A DNA stretch of 64,000 nucleotides from Verrucomicrobiaceae bacterium. Lineage in GTDB: Bacteria; Verrucomicrobiota; Verrucomicrobiia; Verrucomicrobiales; Verrucomicrobiaceae. This document shows, in pieces, positions 36,014 through 44,892 of the stretch (position 1 is its first letter; every line of letters begins with the position of its first letter). Position numbers and translations under genes: made by a program. Under the pieces are notes generated by a model. It was not told where the DNA came from. It saw only the letters and a list, made by a program, of their open reading frames with translations, and searched no databases. The stretch spans positions 620,001 through 684,000 of the forward strand of contig JACKQF010000004.1 in assembly GCA_024232965.1 (NCBI GenBank), in the 5' to 3' direction.

Positions 36014-36853
36014 TCACGCCGGCATGGCCGCCTCCATAGCAACGTAACTACTTGGACGGAGGCCCGCCTTCAGCGCAGAAGCCACAACGATGTTGCCCAT
36101 GCTGTGGGCTGCCAGATGCTTTGATGACTTCGAGATGCTGTCCATGTAAGCCTTGAGCCCGGGCCCATACTTCCATCCTACATACTCGCTTTTATTGTAG
36201 TGATCGGGAATCCAACCTGCAAAATCATGATCACTGTTGTAAGTAGGCCAAGCGAACGATGCAAAACGGCCCTTATACCCTTTCCACCAGAGACGCTTGA
36301 AGAAGCTTTCGGAAAATGTGCGGCGGTCAGGGTCTGTCATGTTCCAGCCATGGACCAAGACGAGTGCTTCATCTGTTTCGTCGGGTTCAGCTTTGAAAGT
36401 GCCCCTGCCAGGCCAGCTAATGGTTTGGAAGTGTGTCGCTGGTCTTGGAGGTTCTTGTTCCAGATAATCGAGTGGGTTTGGATAGGGAAATCCGGGGGTG
36501 CCCTCGGCGTTCTGAAACATTTCCTGCACATCCGCGAGGTTTAGCCAAATGCCCGGCCCCTCTGCCTCACTGCTGCTACCCATCTTGAGCACGAGGCATA
36601 GCTGACCGGTGCCTTTCGCTGATCCCTCAAACATTAAGAATGGGTGTTGTTCCGCAACGGTTCCTTTCTTCCGAAGGGTATCTGCCGGGAGCCATGTTGT
36701 TGACGTTCCAGACACCGTGGCAACTGCATTCTTGTAATCAAGGAAAGGGTCGGTCTGCTTTATTGCTTTGTCCCGAGTCCATAAATAGTCTTTTGTTTCG
36801 TCTATCACATGATGAGCCTGATAGACTTTTACCGCTGGCTGATCAGCGGACAC
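36014..36853 (-). CDS. Alpha/beta-hydrolase segment, C-terminal part of a decayed surface protein
   Basis: 279 residues if a GTG at 36853 starts it, but it is in the same frame as the Ig-repeat protein upstream and separated only by one TAG codon (36862-36860) and two sense codons. It contains RPATHF, the oxyanion/strand motif LVLVHGWNMTD and the nucleophile elbow AAHSMGNIVVA. The chain stops a few residues later (VAMEAAMPA), exactly where the 105-bp repeat begins. The acid and His of the triad, normally further on, are therefore missing. No ribosome-binding site is obvious before the GTG. Most likely a fragment of a longer ancestral protein, not an independent functional enzyme. Confidence 0.75.
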   Translation of the reverse strand: MSADQPAVKVYQAHHVIDETKDYLWTRDKAIKQTDPFLDYKNAVATVSGTSTTWLPADTLRKKGTVAEQHPFLMFEGSAKGTGQLCLVLKMGSSSEAEGPGIWLNLADVQEMFQNAEGTPGFPYPNPLDYLEQEPPRPATHFQTISWPGRGTFKAEPDETDEALVLVHGWNMTDPDRRTFSESFFKRLWWKGYKGRFASFAWPTYNSDHDFAGWIPDHYNKSEYVGWKYGPGLKAYMDSISKSSKHLAAHSMGNIVVASALKAGLRPSSYVAMEAAMPA

Positions 36854-36859
36854 ATTTTT

Positions 36860-39800
36860 CTACTTTAAGCCGATCTGTGCATCGCTGTTGAGAACCTTGG
36901 TGAAGATATCCTGCGGAATGCCCACCTTGAGCAATTGAAAATCCTCAAGATCACGAGTGGAGATGATTGTGTTATTTTGAGAATCGGGAGTGCTGCCTTC
37001 TTCCTCTTTGTCGTTATCGCCTGAGTCGTTGTCGTTGTTGATCCAGAACCGCAGAGGCTTCGCTTGAGAGGCAGTTTCACCGCTGGTGATGGTGCCGTTT
37101 CTGTCTGCGTCGATGGCTAACTCAAAGGGCAGGAGGTCCATGCTAACTAGGCAGGGTTTGACTTCGGTGGCGTAAATCGATGAAGGAAATAGGTCGTGAA
37201 CATTGCTGATCGCTTCCACGGCTGACTTTCCCGCTTCCATGGTAAACTTTCTCGGCTCCACTTTGGACTCGTCCACCGTCGTTTCTGTATTGGGGTCGTA
37301 TCTTGTGATTTTTGTCACCAACAGCAGGGTGACTTCGTGCGTCCCTTCTTCAAATTTATCCCAGTTGACTAGGCGGCAGCGCACTCGCGTGCGGCTGCCG
37401 CTGCACCGAGCTAGGCTCTGATTCCACCTGGCGTTCTTCAAATCGCATTGAGCGTTGAATTGCTCCTTCGAGCTTGTTGAAAAATCTGGTGTGATTGCTG
37501 CGTCGACGCTGTTGAGTTTTCCGTTCAGTTCACCCGTATCGAACGTTTCGTTCGGGCTCAAGTTGAGCGCCTCCTCGCTAATGACGATCTCCGGATACCC
37601 TTTGGTAGTCCTGACTTGCCCGTTTCCATCGTCAGATTCGAATTCGCTGAAAGTTGCCGACCAAGTCGGGTCATCGGTGGGCAGAGGAGGATCACTGCGT
37701 GTCGGTGGATGCAGGTCAAAATCTATGTAGTTCGCGTCGAGGTCCTCAAAGAGATCACTGTTGTCGACGGCATCCCAAAACTGAAAAGCCTCCTCGCGGG
37801 ACATGTCGGATAGATCGATGTCGGCGACTTCGGGAAGATCGAGATTCCAGGACCAAAAAGTCCCGCTGCTATCGGCCGCTAGCAGGTAATAGGTGAATCG
37901 TTCTGGGTCTCCGGGTTTTCCCATGACGCCGAAATCGACATACACAAAGTCCCCATTCGGAACCGTGACGTCAATCTTCGCCACTTCATACTCGACGATC
38001 GGAACTTCGCCAGGGAATTCCTCCTTGGGGATGAGTGGCGGATAGCCTGTGCCGGGACCTGGACCCGGACCGGGCCCTGATCCGCCTGCGGTCACCGGAA
38101 TCTGATTCGTCACCGTCAAGGGTCCGGTGCCGCCTTCATAGCTGGCACTCGCAACGAGCTGATCGTCCGCGGTAATCGTATAAGTGGTTGAAGCCGTCCC
38201 GTCAGTCTCAGTGAGACTGCTGGAGGTGCCCACCGTCCCGTTGTTTTCGAACAAGTTGAAGTTCACGGTGGCTCCCTCGAGGGGATTTTCAGCACGATTG
38301 AGTTGCACGGTTTCACCGTCTTTCTGCCAGTTCTCCCAGGTGTTTAGCGTCACGGTCGCGGTGACGGTCTTCGTCGATGACGAGTCTGCCAAGCTGATAT
38401 CAAGACTCTCGCCCGTATCGATTGGTTCCCAACCCATGCCGCCGCCGCCGCCGGGCTTTAGGATTGCCTCGGCATTGCAGGACATCCCGCTGAATGTGGC
38501 GGAGGCCTGAAGCATCTCGGGATCCTGAATCGAATAGGTCGCAGTCGCCGTTCCGTCGATGTTGGTCAGAGCGGTCGTTGGCGTGATCGAGCTGTTCGTC
38601 CCGTTGAGAACGAAATCCACCTCGGCGTAGAGGGCCGGACCAATCTCGGCAGGGCGGATCTCGATCGTTGTTCCCGACTGCCAGACCTCCGAGGTCGTCT
38701 GGGTGACCATCGCCGTCACCGCTGGCGTGCCGGGGGCGACCGTTAGAGTCATTTCGATTTTCTTTTCCGTGCGAACGTAGGTCCATGGGGCGTGGAATAA
38801 GTCCGCATACCCCCAGCTATCCGCACCGGCATAGGAGGCGGTGGCTTTGACTTGGCAAGATTCATCCGCTCCCATGGTGAAGGTGACGGTGACGTCGCCG
38901 TTGTTGTTCGTGGCTGGTGTGGATTGGGTGCCGAGCGTGCCATCGCCCTGCTCCACCATGAAGGAGATCGGCGCACCGATCGCTGGGGCGGAGCCGGTGT
39001 TTGAAGTTCTCTCAGCTCCGCTGATGCGGCTGCGTTCAGTCCGCCAGGTATCGTAGGTGACGTGGGCGGTGAGTGTGAGGGTTTGCCCAGTCGCGAGGCC
39101 TGTCATCGGTTCGTTCGCTGTGATGCTGACATCGACGATTCCTTCTTCGTTAATGAGTTCCCACTCCGGCAGCGGAGCCGGACTGAAACTGACGGTCGCA
39201 CTGCTACTGCCGATGCTGGCGGTGACAGACGCTGGCTCGAGGCCCATGGTAAAATCCACTGAGGCTTGACTGCTGCTATCGGTGGAGGCGGTCGAGCTTG
39301 ATAAATAACCGTCCAACCCCAAGAGATTGAACTCCACTGACACGCCCTCCACATCATAGGGCGCGCCATACTGGTAGTCCCAATTCCCTTGATCACTCAT
39401 CAGCGTGGTGATGTCCACTGCGGTGACCTTGGCCGTGAGGGTGTGGAACTCACCCTCAGCGAGCTGGGTCGTCGATCCAGAAGCAGGCGTGACCATTTCC
39501 ACCGAATAGGCCGTCTCAGTTCCAAACTCGCTCCACGTCTCATTGCTAATCGTGAGCCACTGGATGGGGCCGGATCCGCTGCAATCGGGTCCGTCCACAC
39601 AGAGTTGGCTGGACTCGTTGCCCATGGTAATGCTAAACGAGAACTGCCCGACAGAATCCGTTGCAGGCGAGTACGTCGAGAGGAGGCCATCCCCCTCAAG
39701 CAACCCCACAGACACGTTGCTATCGGCAGCGGGAACGGGATCGTAATACGTGTATTGCTCATTGCCGTAATCGTCGTACCAGCGTTCCCATTCATACCAC

Positions 39801-40819
39801 ATCAGCGTCCCGGTGACGGCGAGCACATCCCCACTAGCGAGGTTTTCAGTGGACCCGTCAAAGGTGAGGTTTTCCACCCCATAGTCGCCCCCGTACTCAG
39901 GGCCATACCAATTCACGGTCTGTTCTGTCTGGGCAAAACCAAAGAACTGCGATGCCGAGGCAGAGCTACTGCCGCCGTAATCGACGTAAGCGGTGACGAC
40001 CGCATCCGAACTCCCCATGGTAAACTCCGCCACCGCAAAGCCGCCGTTATCCGTCGAGCTCTCGCCCCAAACCACGCCATCGCCCGTGTCGACGGCCCAC
40101 CAAACAGAGGCACCGATGGCAGGGGACGACTGGTAATTACTGATCCGCTCTCCACCCGAGTTACTGACCTCCACATCCCAGGACGAATAGACCACGTCAA
40201 TGATCAACCCTCGCGTATCACCTGAAGCAACGGCGGTATCACCGTCTGTCGAGATATTGACGCTGTAGGAGCCCTCTTGGTGATCGTAGGACCAGGATTC
40301 CACCGCAGGGGCATCAAACATCAGGGTGCCAGTGCCGACCATACCGCCCCCAAAATCGACGTCGGCGCGAATGGAAGCAGCACTCATCCCCATCGTGTAG
40401 GTCGTATTCGCCTCACCAACAGAATTGGTTTGGCTATCCCCAGCCAACCAACCATCGCCCCACTCAATGCTGAACTGCACCGAGGCCTCGCTCATAGGGG
40501 TCGAGGTTTCGTTGCGGGACTCGGTCTCAAAAGTATTGGGGTCCATCCAAACCTCCCAAGAAGACAAAGTGACGGTGGCGACCAAGGGGCACTCTGCACC
40601 CGAAACAATGCCCGTGGTACCGTTGGGTGCGGAGAGCGAGACGCTGACGCAGCTCTCCATGTGATCATACTCATAGCCTTCCGTGTCTGCCTGCACCCGC
40701 CAAGCGCCGGAAGGCAGGCCAATGATGCTAGCAATCAAAAAGGCGTGCAGAAACCAAGCCCGACGTGAGAAATGCCGAAACCGATCCAGGACAGGTACCG
40801 CAGAAAGAGCTGAATTCAT
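36860..40819 (-). CDS. Giant secreted protein with seven Ig-like repeats
   Basis: 1319 residues from the ATG at 40819 (an upstream in-frame TTG is rejected), with a signal peptide (RRAWFLHAFLIASIIGLPSGA). Seven invasin/Big_1-like repeats of about 110-140 residues follow, each ending in a pattern such as TTYTMGMSAASIRADVDFGG, AEFTMGSSDAVVTAYVDYGG or ASVDFTMGLEPASVTA. A GPGPGPGPG linker lies near residue 911. The C-terminal domain contains a Ca-binding-like DADRNGTITSGE and LRFWINNDNDSGDNDKEEEG. The composition is very acidic and Ser/Thr/Gly-rich. It ends IGLK-TAG and the frame continues directly into the hydrolase segment. Probably a surface adhesin-like or polymer-binding protein, now truncated. 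Confidence 0.85.
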   Translation of the reverse strand: MNSALSAVPVLDRFRHFSRRAWFLHAFLIASIIGLPSGAWRVQADTEGYEYDHMESCVSVSLSAPNGTTGIVSGAECPLVATVTLSSWEVWMDPNTFETESRNETSTPMSEASVQFSIEWGDGWLAGDSQTNSVGEANTTYTMGMSAASIRADVDFGGGMVGTGTLMFDAPAVESWSYDHQEGSYSVNISTDGDTAVASGDTRGLIIDVVYSSWDVEVSNSGGERISNYQSSPAIGASVWWAVDTGDGVVWGESSTDNGGFAVAEFTMGSSDAVVTAYVDYGGSSSASASQFFGFAQTEQTVNWYGPEYGGDYGVENLTFDGSTENLASGDVLAVTGTLMWYEWERWYDDYGNEQYTYYDPVPAADSNVSVGLLEGDGLLSTYSPATDSVGQFSFSITMGNESSQLCVDGPDCSGSGPIQWLTISNETWSEFGTETAYSVEMVTPASGSTTQLAEGEFHTLTAKVTAVDITTLMSDQGNWDYQYGAPYDVEGVSVEFNLLGLDGYLSSSTASTDSSSQASVDFTMGLEPASVTASIGSSSATVSFSPAPLPEWELINEEGIVDVSITANEPMTGLATGQTLTLTAHVTYDTWRTERSRISGAERTSNTGSAPAIGAPISFMVEQGDGTLGTQSTPATNNNGDVTVTFTMGADESCQVKATASYAGADSWGYADLFHAPWTYVRTEKKIEMTLTVAPGTPAVTAMVTQTTSEVWQSGTTIEIRPAEIGPALYAEVDFVLNGTNSSITPTTALTNIDGTATATYSIQDPEMLQASATFSGMSCNAEAILKPGGGGGMGWEPIDTGESLDISLADSSSTKTVTATVTLNTWENWQKDGETVQLNRAENPLEGATVNFNLFENNGTVGTSSSLTETDGTASTTYTITADDQLVASASYEGGTGPLTVTNQIPVTAGGSGPGPGPGPGTGYPPLIPKEEFPGEVPIVEYEVAKIDVTVPNGDFVYVDFGVMGKPGDPERFTYYLLAADSSGTFWSWNLDLPEVADIDLSDMSREEAFQFWDAVDNSDLFEDLDANYIDFDLHPPTRSDPPLPTDDPTWSATFSEFESDDGNGQVRTTKGYPEIVISEEALNLSPNETFDTGELNGKLNSVDAAITPDFSTSSKEQFNAQCDLKNARWNQSLARCSGSRTRVRCRLVNWDKFEEGTHEVTLLLVTKITRYDPNTETTVDESKVEPRKFTMEAGKSAVEAISNVHDLFPSSIYATEVKPCLVSMDLLPFELAIDADRNGTITSGETASQAKPLRFWINNDNDSGDNDKEEEGSTPDSQNNTIISTRDLEDFQLLKVGIPQDIFTKVLNSDAQIGLK

Positions 40820-40914
40820 GCCAGAGGTGATGGTTGAATCAATGGATCCCCGAGAGAGAAACGAGGCGCGAAAGGAATACCCCAAATACGAAGTCTACTG
40901 CAAGACAATTCTAT

Positions 40915-40932
40915 TTGTGAAACTTTTCACAA
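40915..40932. promoter_or_regulatory. 18-base perfect palindrome, candidate operator
   Basis: TTGTGAAACTTTTCACAA has 8-base arms with a two-base centre and lies 96 bases upstream of the surface-protein ATG on the minus strand. Length, symmetry and position fit a dimeric repressor or activator site, such as those bound by LacI/GntR/CRP-like folds. No regulator gene lies adjacent. Confidence 0.5.
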
Positions 40933-40943
40933 TCCGAGCCACA

Positions 40944-40976
40944 CGCTGAATGCTCTGAAAATGAGGGCATTCAGCG
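40944..40976. repeat. Inverted repeat with perfect 10-bp arms
   Basis: CGCTGAATGC and GCATTCAGCG flank a 13-base loop, 11 bases from the palindrome at 40915-40932. It could be a hairpin, part of a regulatory array or a terminator of a transcript coming from the right; there is no T-run, so the role is open. Confidence 0.5.
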
Positions 40977-41353
40977 CAGAAAATGGGGCTATCCTATTTG
41001 CGGGTAAGGTTAACACAGGATCAGGTAAAGATGGTGCTAACCTTTTCAGGTTCTGGACTAAATCACTTGGAGTAATTGGCGCGAGAACTCCGCCGCGAGG
41101 TCGGGCTTCGCGCTCATCAACGGCTTCTCTTTCTCTGTGGGGCGGCGGGGCTGAGGGGGAATCAAGCACTGGGAGTGCGGCTTTGCAGAATGATGCGGCC
41201 CCGGGGCGATTAACCGCTCTCCGCGCTAAAGCGCAAGGCCACGGAAAGTGATCCACGCCCTAAACGCACCCACCAACCCCTGAGCGCAAACCTCACAACC
41301 AATCCCGCCGCAAACCACTTGGCGACGTGGCCTGTCTTGCTAGGGTGGCTGGC

Positions 41354-42349
41354 GTGAACGAATCCAACCCCACGGACCGCCCTGCAGCGCAGCGACCACT
41401 CCTCTGCCTCTTTGCCTACATCGCCATCGTCATGCTTTGTGGGGCGATGCTGGCACCCGCTTTGCATGCCTTTGGTCAGTGGCTGTTGACCCAAACAGGT
41501 GGTCCTGAAATGGCGGGCAAAGGCACTTGGGGCTGGCTGACCTCGGAGATTGTGAAGGCGCCCTACAGCCGCTACTTCACCCGCAGTTCCCAGATCTTTG
41601 CGGTACTCTTGCTCTGGCCCCTCATCAAGGTCTCTGGAATTCACCGCGGCCTATTGCCGGACTGGCTTCCATGGCGCAGCGGGCTATCGCAGTGGGCGCT
41701 GGGCTTTGTATTGGCCGCGGGATTGCTGCTGGCAATGGGTTGGGGCTTTGTCACAGCCGGGGCATACCGCTTGCGGGCTGGAGCCGACTGGTGGGCCGTT
41801 GGACCTGCGATCTCTGCTGCCCTCGGCGCAGGGATTTTGGAGGAGTTATTCTTTCGCGGTGCGGTCCTGGGCATTCTGCTCACCACCCTGCGGCGCTGGT
41901 CGGCGGTGTTTTGGTGCACCCTGATCTTTGCTGCCGTTCACTTCTTGCGCGCTCCTGATGGGTGGACGCTGCCAGAAGATCAGACTGGTGTTTTCAGCGG
42001 CTTTGCCGTGCTGGGGGCCATCTTGAAAGGCTTCGCGAACGCAGATTTTCTCATCGCTGAATTCTCCACACTTTTCGCCGTTGGTTGGGTGCTGGCATGG
42101 GCCCGGCTGACCAGCGGGAGATTGTGGCTGAGTATCGGCCTGCACGGAGGGTGGGTTTTTGGCCTCAAGTACTTCAGCGCCATTACCTCGTCTTCGAAGG
42201 CAATGCGTGGCGGCGAGTGGCTGCCGTGGATCGGCCTGAATCTGAAGATCGGCCTCGCGCCTCTGGTGGTCGTCATGCTGACGGGATTGATTGTCGTTGC
42301 CCTGTACAAAACCATCGCACGACCTGACGGGAAATTTTCTTGTCAATGA
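41354..42349 (+). CDS. CPBP (CAAX-like) intramembrane metalloprotease
   Basis: 331 residues from a GTG at 41354, chosen because AGGGTGG lies just upstream; a GTG at 41327 adds nine residues. Eight or so membrane helices. The CPBP motif EELFFRG (EExxxR) and the downstream FAAVHFL (FxxxH) provide the active-site Glu/Arg/His, with a later N/H-containing helix (LHGGW). The family includes prenyl-protein type II peptidases and bacteriocin-immunity proteins; many bacterial members have no known substrate. A stand-alone gene followed 42 bases later by a small conserved gene. Confidence 0.88.
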   Translation: MNESNPTDRPAAQRPLLCLFAYIAIVMLCGAMLAPALHAFGQWLLTQTGGPEMAGKGTWGWLTSEIVKAPYSRYFTRSSQIFAVLLLWPLIKVSGIHRGLLPDWLPWRSGLSQWALGFVLAAGLLLAMGWGFVTAGAYRLRAGADWWAVGPAISAALGAGILEELFFRGAVLGILLTTLRRWSAVFWCTLIFAAVHFLRAPDGWTLPEDQTGVFSGFAVLGAILKGFANADFLIAEFSTLFAVGWVLAWARLTSGRLWLSIGLHGGWVFGLKYFSAITSSSKAMRGGEWLPWIGLNLKIGLAPLVVVMLTGLIVVALYKTIARPDGKFSCQ

Positions 42350-42391
42350 TCACCCTCTCACCGTAGTGTAACGACCATCCAACTTCCCCCA

Positions 42392-42751
42392 ATGAAACAA
42401 CATCAACGCGAAGCCCTTTTCGACCTGATTCTCATCTCCAGCTATGTGGACAGTCACATTTCCTTGATCGAGGAAGAACTCATGCAATCTGCCTTCATCG
42501 CCGAAGGCTGGGAATCCGAATTGCCCAAGGAACTTTACCTTGAAAACGCCCTGGCCCGAGCTCGCGAGGCGTCAGAGTCCGATGACGACATGGCTGCCTT
42601 CGTCGAAGACCGCGCTTCCGTCTTCACCGATCGCAATTCCCAACTGGAAGCCTACGGAGTCCTGAAAAACATCCTCGAACGCGACGGTATCGGCACGGGC
42701 GAGCCCGAGTTCCTCGCGCTCTTTAAGCAGTCGCTGCCCAACATCCGTTGA
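42392..42751 (+). CDS. Conserved hypothetical helical protein
   Basis: 119 residues, acidic, all helical by composition, with no signal peptide or membrane segment. The helical pattern (EALFDLILISSYVDSHISLIEEELMQSAF ... LEAYGVLKNILERDGI) recalls TerB-like domains, but I do not assign a family. It lies between the CPBP protease gene and the convergent dehydrogenase-like gene (28 bases between stops). Confidence 0.7.
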   Translation: MKQHQREALFDLILISSYVDSHISLIEEELMQSAFIAEGWESELPKELYLENALARAREASESDDDMAAFVEDRASVFTDRNSQLEAYGVLKNILERDGIGTGEPEFLALFKQSLPNIR

Positions 42752-42779
42752 GCAGCGCACCGCTATCGCTTGGCCCGTG

Positions 42780-43994
42780 CTACTTCGCAGGGGTCAGCTT
42801 GTAAACGGCTCCGTTCCAATCGAGCACTAGCACTTCCTTCTGTGCGTTTTCAATAACGCCAGTCGGTTTGACCAGTACGGTCGGCTTCTTCTTGCCATTC
42901 GCGGGTGGTTCCTGGGGGCTGGTATAAAGGAGGGTATTGCTCTCAACCTTGCCGCTGTCATCGACTCGCAGCGCCCAGACCTTGCCCAGGACAAAATCAC
43001 CGTAAATGTAGGCCCCCTTGAGATCGGGCATCGCCTCCCCGCGATAGACCATCCCGCCACTGATGCTCAGCCCTTCTCCATGGTTGTACTCAAAGATCGG
43101 ATCGATGAACTTTGAACCCTCAGGCGGCGCATCGGTTCGCAGCGGGAACTGCCGGGCACCTTCGCGGTAACTCCAGCCGAAGTTGCCACCATTGGTGATC
43201 CAGTTGATCTCTTCCCACAAGTCCTGGCCGACATCCGCGCACCAGAAGCGCCCCTTTTCATCGAAGTGGAAGCCCCACGGATTGCGAATCCCAGTCGCAT
43301 AGATTTGCGGTAGCGCATTCACCCCGTCGGCATACGGGTTATCCGCCGGAATGCCATAGGCCCCGTGATAGTCGCGTCCATTCACATCGATGCGGAGAAT
43401 CTTACCGGAGAGCGAAGCCGTGTTCTGCGCCAAGTGCAATTCGTCATTGCGCTTCGAGGTATCGCCAATGCCGATGTAAAGGAAGCCGTCCGGACCAAAG
43501 GCGATCTCCCCCCCATGATGGTTCCAGTTCACTAGTGGGATCTCTAGCAACAGCCGTTCGCTCGCGGGATCAGCCGCGCTGCCATCTGCGACAGACACCT
43601 TCATTTCGCTGACGACCAACCGCTTCGGCATCTGCTGGGTGTAGCAAAGGTAAAAGAGGCCATTTTCTTTGAACTTTGGGTGAAAAGCAAAGCCGTTCAG
43701 ACCCTCCTCAAACTTGCCGTCCTTGGCCTCCATCGCACGACCACTCAGATCTAAAAACATCGTAGCAGCCGTCGCCGCCTCATCCTTCGGCAGAATCAGA
43801 ACCTGCCCACGCTGGAGCGCCAAAAACTCCCGCCCAGTTCCGTCATCAGGCACGGCGACGGTGATCGGGAAAAGCGTCTCAATACCAGAATAGACGCGTT
43901 GGAGGCCAACAAGATCTGCGGCATTGACACCGCTGGACAAGGCCAGCGCTAGACTGAGCAGACGGAATTTTGGGGAGATAGAAAAAACGGACAT
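42780..43994 (-). CDS. Secreted glucose/sorbosone dehydrogenase-like beta-propeller
   Basis: 404 residues from the ATG at 43994, which opens a signal peptide (SPKFRLLSLALALSSGVNAA). Six-bladed GSDH/soluble glucose dehydrogenase fold: GLNGFAFHPKF, NHHGGEIAFGPDGFLYIGIGD, KILRIDVNGRD, GIRNPWGFHFD, CADVGQDLWEEIN and AYIYGDFVLGKVWAL are all signature pieces. Homologues oxidise sugars with PQQ in the periplasm, but many planctomycete/verrucomicrobial members have no proven activity. Downstream of a 197-residue membrane protein gene, 51 bases apart. Confidence 0.9.
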   Translation of the reverse strand: MSVFSISPKFRLLSLALALSSGVNAADLVGLQRVYSGIETLFPITVAVPDDGTGREFLALQRGQVLILPKDEAATAATMFLDLSGRAMEAKDGKFEEGLNGFAFHPKFKENGLFYLCYTQQMPKRLVVSEMKVSVADGSAADPASERLLLEIPLVNWNHHGGEIAFGPDGFLYIGIGDTSKRNDELHLAQNTASLSGKILRIDVNGRDYHGAYGIPADNPYADGVNALPQIYATGIRNPWGFHFDEKGRFWCADVGQDLWEEINWITNGGNFGWSYREGARQFPLRTDAPPEGSKFIDPIFEYNHGEGLSISGGMVYRGEAMPDLKGAYIYGDFVLGKVWALRVDDSGKVESNTLLYTSPQEPPANGKKKPTVLVKPTGVIENAQKEVLVLDWNGAVYKLTPAK

Positions 43995-44045
43995 CTGGGG
44001 AGAATGAGCAATTCCCCCGCCCCGGTCAATACCCAAACCAATCAA

Positions 44046-44639
44046 TCAGAAGCCATCCTGAAAAGTCGGCTCTTTTCCACAGAATAGTCCCAGCACCGCC
44101 CCAGCTAGCGACCATTCAATCACATGGTCGGCGATTGCCACGCCCAGATCACGTCCCGCCATCTCAAACCACACATACATCGGCGCATCCACCGCCAAGC
44201 CCGCGAAGAGCCCCGCCGCAGCAACAAAAGCGATACGCGCGGCATATGGGATCGTCGTCGCTTTGAGCAGCATCCCGAGGATGATGCAACAAAGGAGAGA
44301 CCGCACAAAGGAATAGATCAATTGTGTTGGCCGATCCCATTGGGCGCGACCGGGGCGAACGATTGCATAGACATAGGGCCCCTCCGACATGGCCTTATCG
44401 TAGGCGGCCTGGCTAGCTGCGATCTCGTCCGGCAGTGCCATATCGCTGGGGCGGTTCAGGTGCGGGAGCACGTAGATCCCAGACCCGTCTGGCGCGCTTT
44501 TTTTGATCATCGCCCCCACTTCAGATTCCTGGGAAAAGCCATGTATGCCGTTCTGTCGCCAATCCAGAACCTGCCACGACAGCATTCCCCAGCCAAAACT
44601 TAACACAGCGGCCAAAACCGCGCCCAAAAAGAGTCTCAT
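44046..44639 (-). CDS. Conserved membrane protein of unknown function
   Basis: 197 residues. One N-terminal membrane segment (LFLGAVLAAVLSFGWGMLSW), a periplasmic segment of about 90 residues rich in Pro and acidic residues (IYVLPHLNRPSDMALPDEIAASQAAYDKA), then three further hydrophobic helices (SLLCCIILGMLL, IAFVAAAGLFAGLAV, WSLAGAVLGLF). No family recognised. Probably co-transcribed with the downstream GSDH-like gene. Confidence 0.75.
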   Translation of the reverse strand: MRLFLGAVLAAVLSFGWGMLSWQVLDWRQNGIHGFSQESEVGAMIKKSAPDGSGIYVLPHLNRPSDMALPDEIAASQAAYDKAMSEGPYVYAIVRPGRAQWDRPTQLIYSFVRSLLCCIILGMLLKATTIPYAARIAFVAAAGLFAGLAVDAPMYVWFEMAGRDLGVAIADHVIEWSLAGAVLGLFCGKEPTFQDGF

Positions 44640-44892
44640 GCCCCTCAGTAAGCCGGAAAAAGGGCATCGGCAAGAGCGGACGCACCGTCAGACAGCGGCC
44701 AGACCAAACCGAAGGAAGTGAAAAGAAAGGGTTGATTCCCGCTAGAAATCGGCGAATAAGGCGATCTTAAGTCGTCCTGTTGAAGGTTAGGCTGGCTATT
44801 CAGCAGGAATTGGTTCCATTTGTTGGTGTTCTAAATCCGGTTCATAGTGACCAGTCAAACTTCTCGCAGGTGGCTCATCAGCGATAACCGAT

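Larger units (their letters stand above)
40820..41353. other. Intergenic region, no gene seen
   Basis: This 534-base stretch between the divergent surface-protein and CPBP genes has no convincing coding frame. It holds an 18-base perfect palindrome (40915-40932), a 10-bp-arm inverted repeat (40944-40976) and GCGCTAAAGCGC at 41223-41234. ORFs here on either strand have poor composition and no recognisable motifs. Confidence 0.7.

Noticed and set aside
39389..40225. 278-residue plus-strand frame opposite the Ig-repeat protein
   Set aside because: Arg/His-rich antisense translation with no signal peptide or domain.
40927..41256. Frames of about 100 residues on both strands in the 534-base gap
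   Set aside because: Low-complexity composition, no motifs, and overlap with palindromes; not supported as genes.
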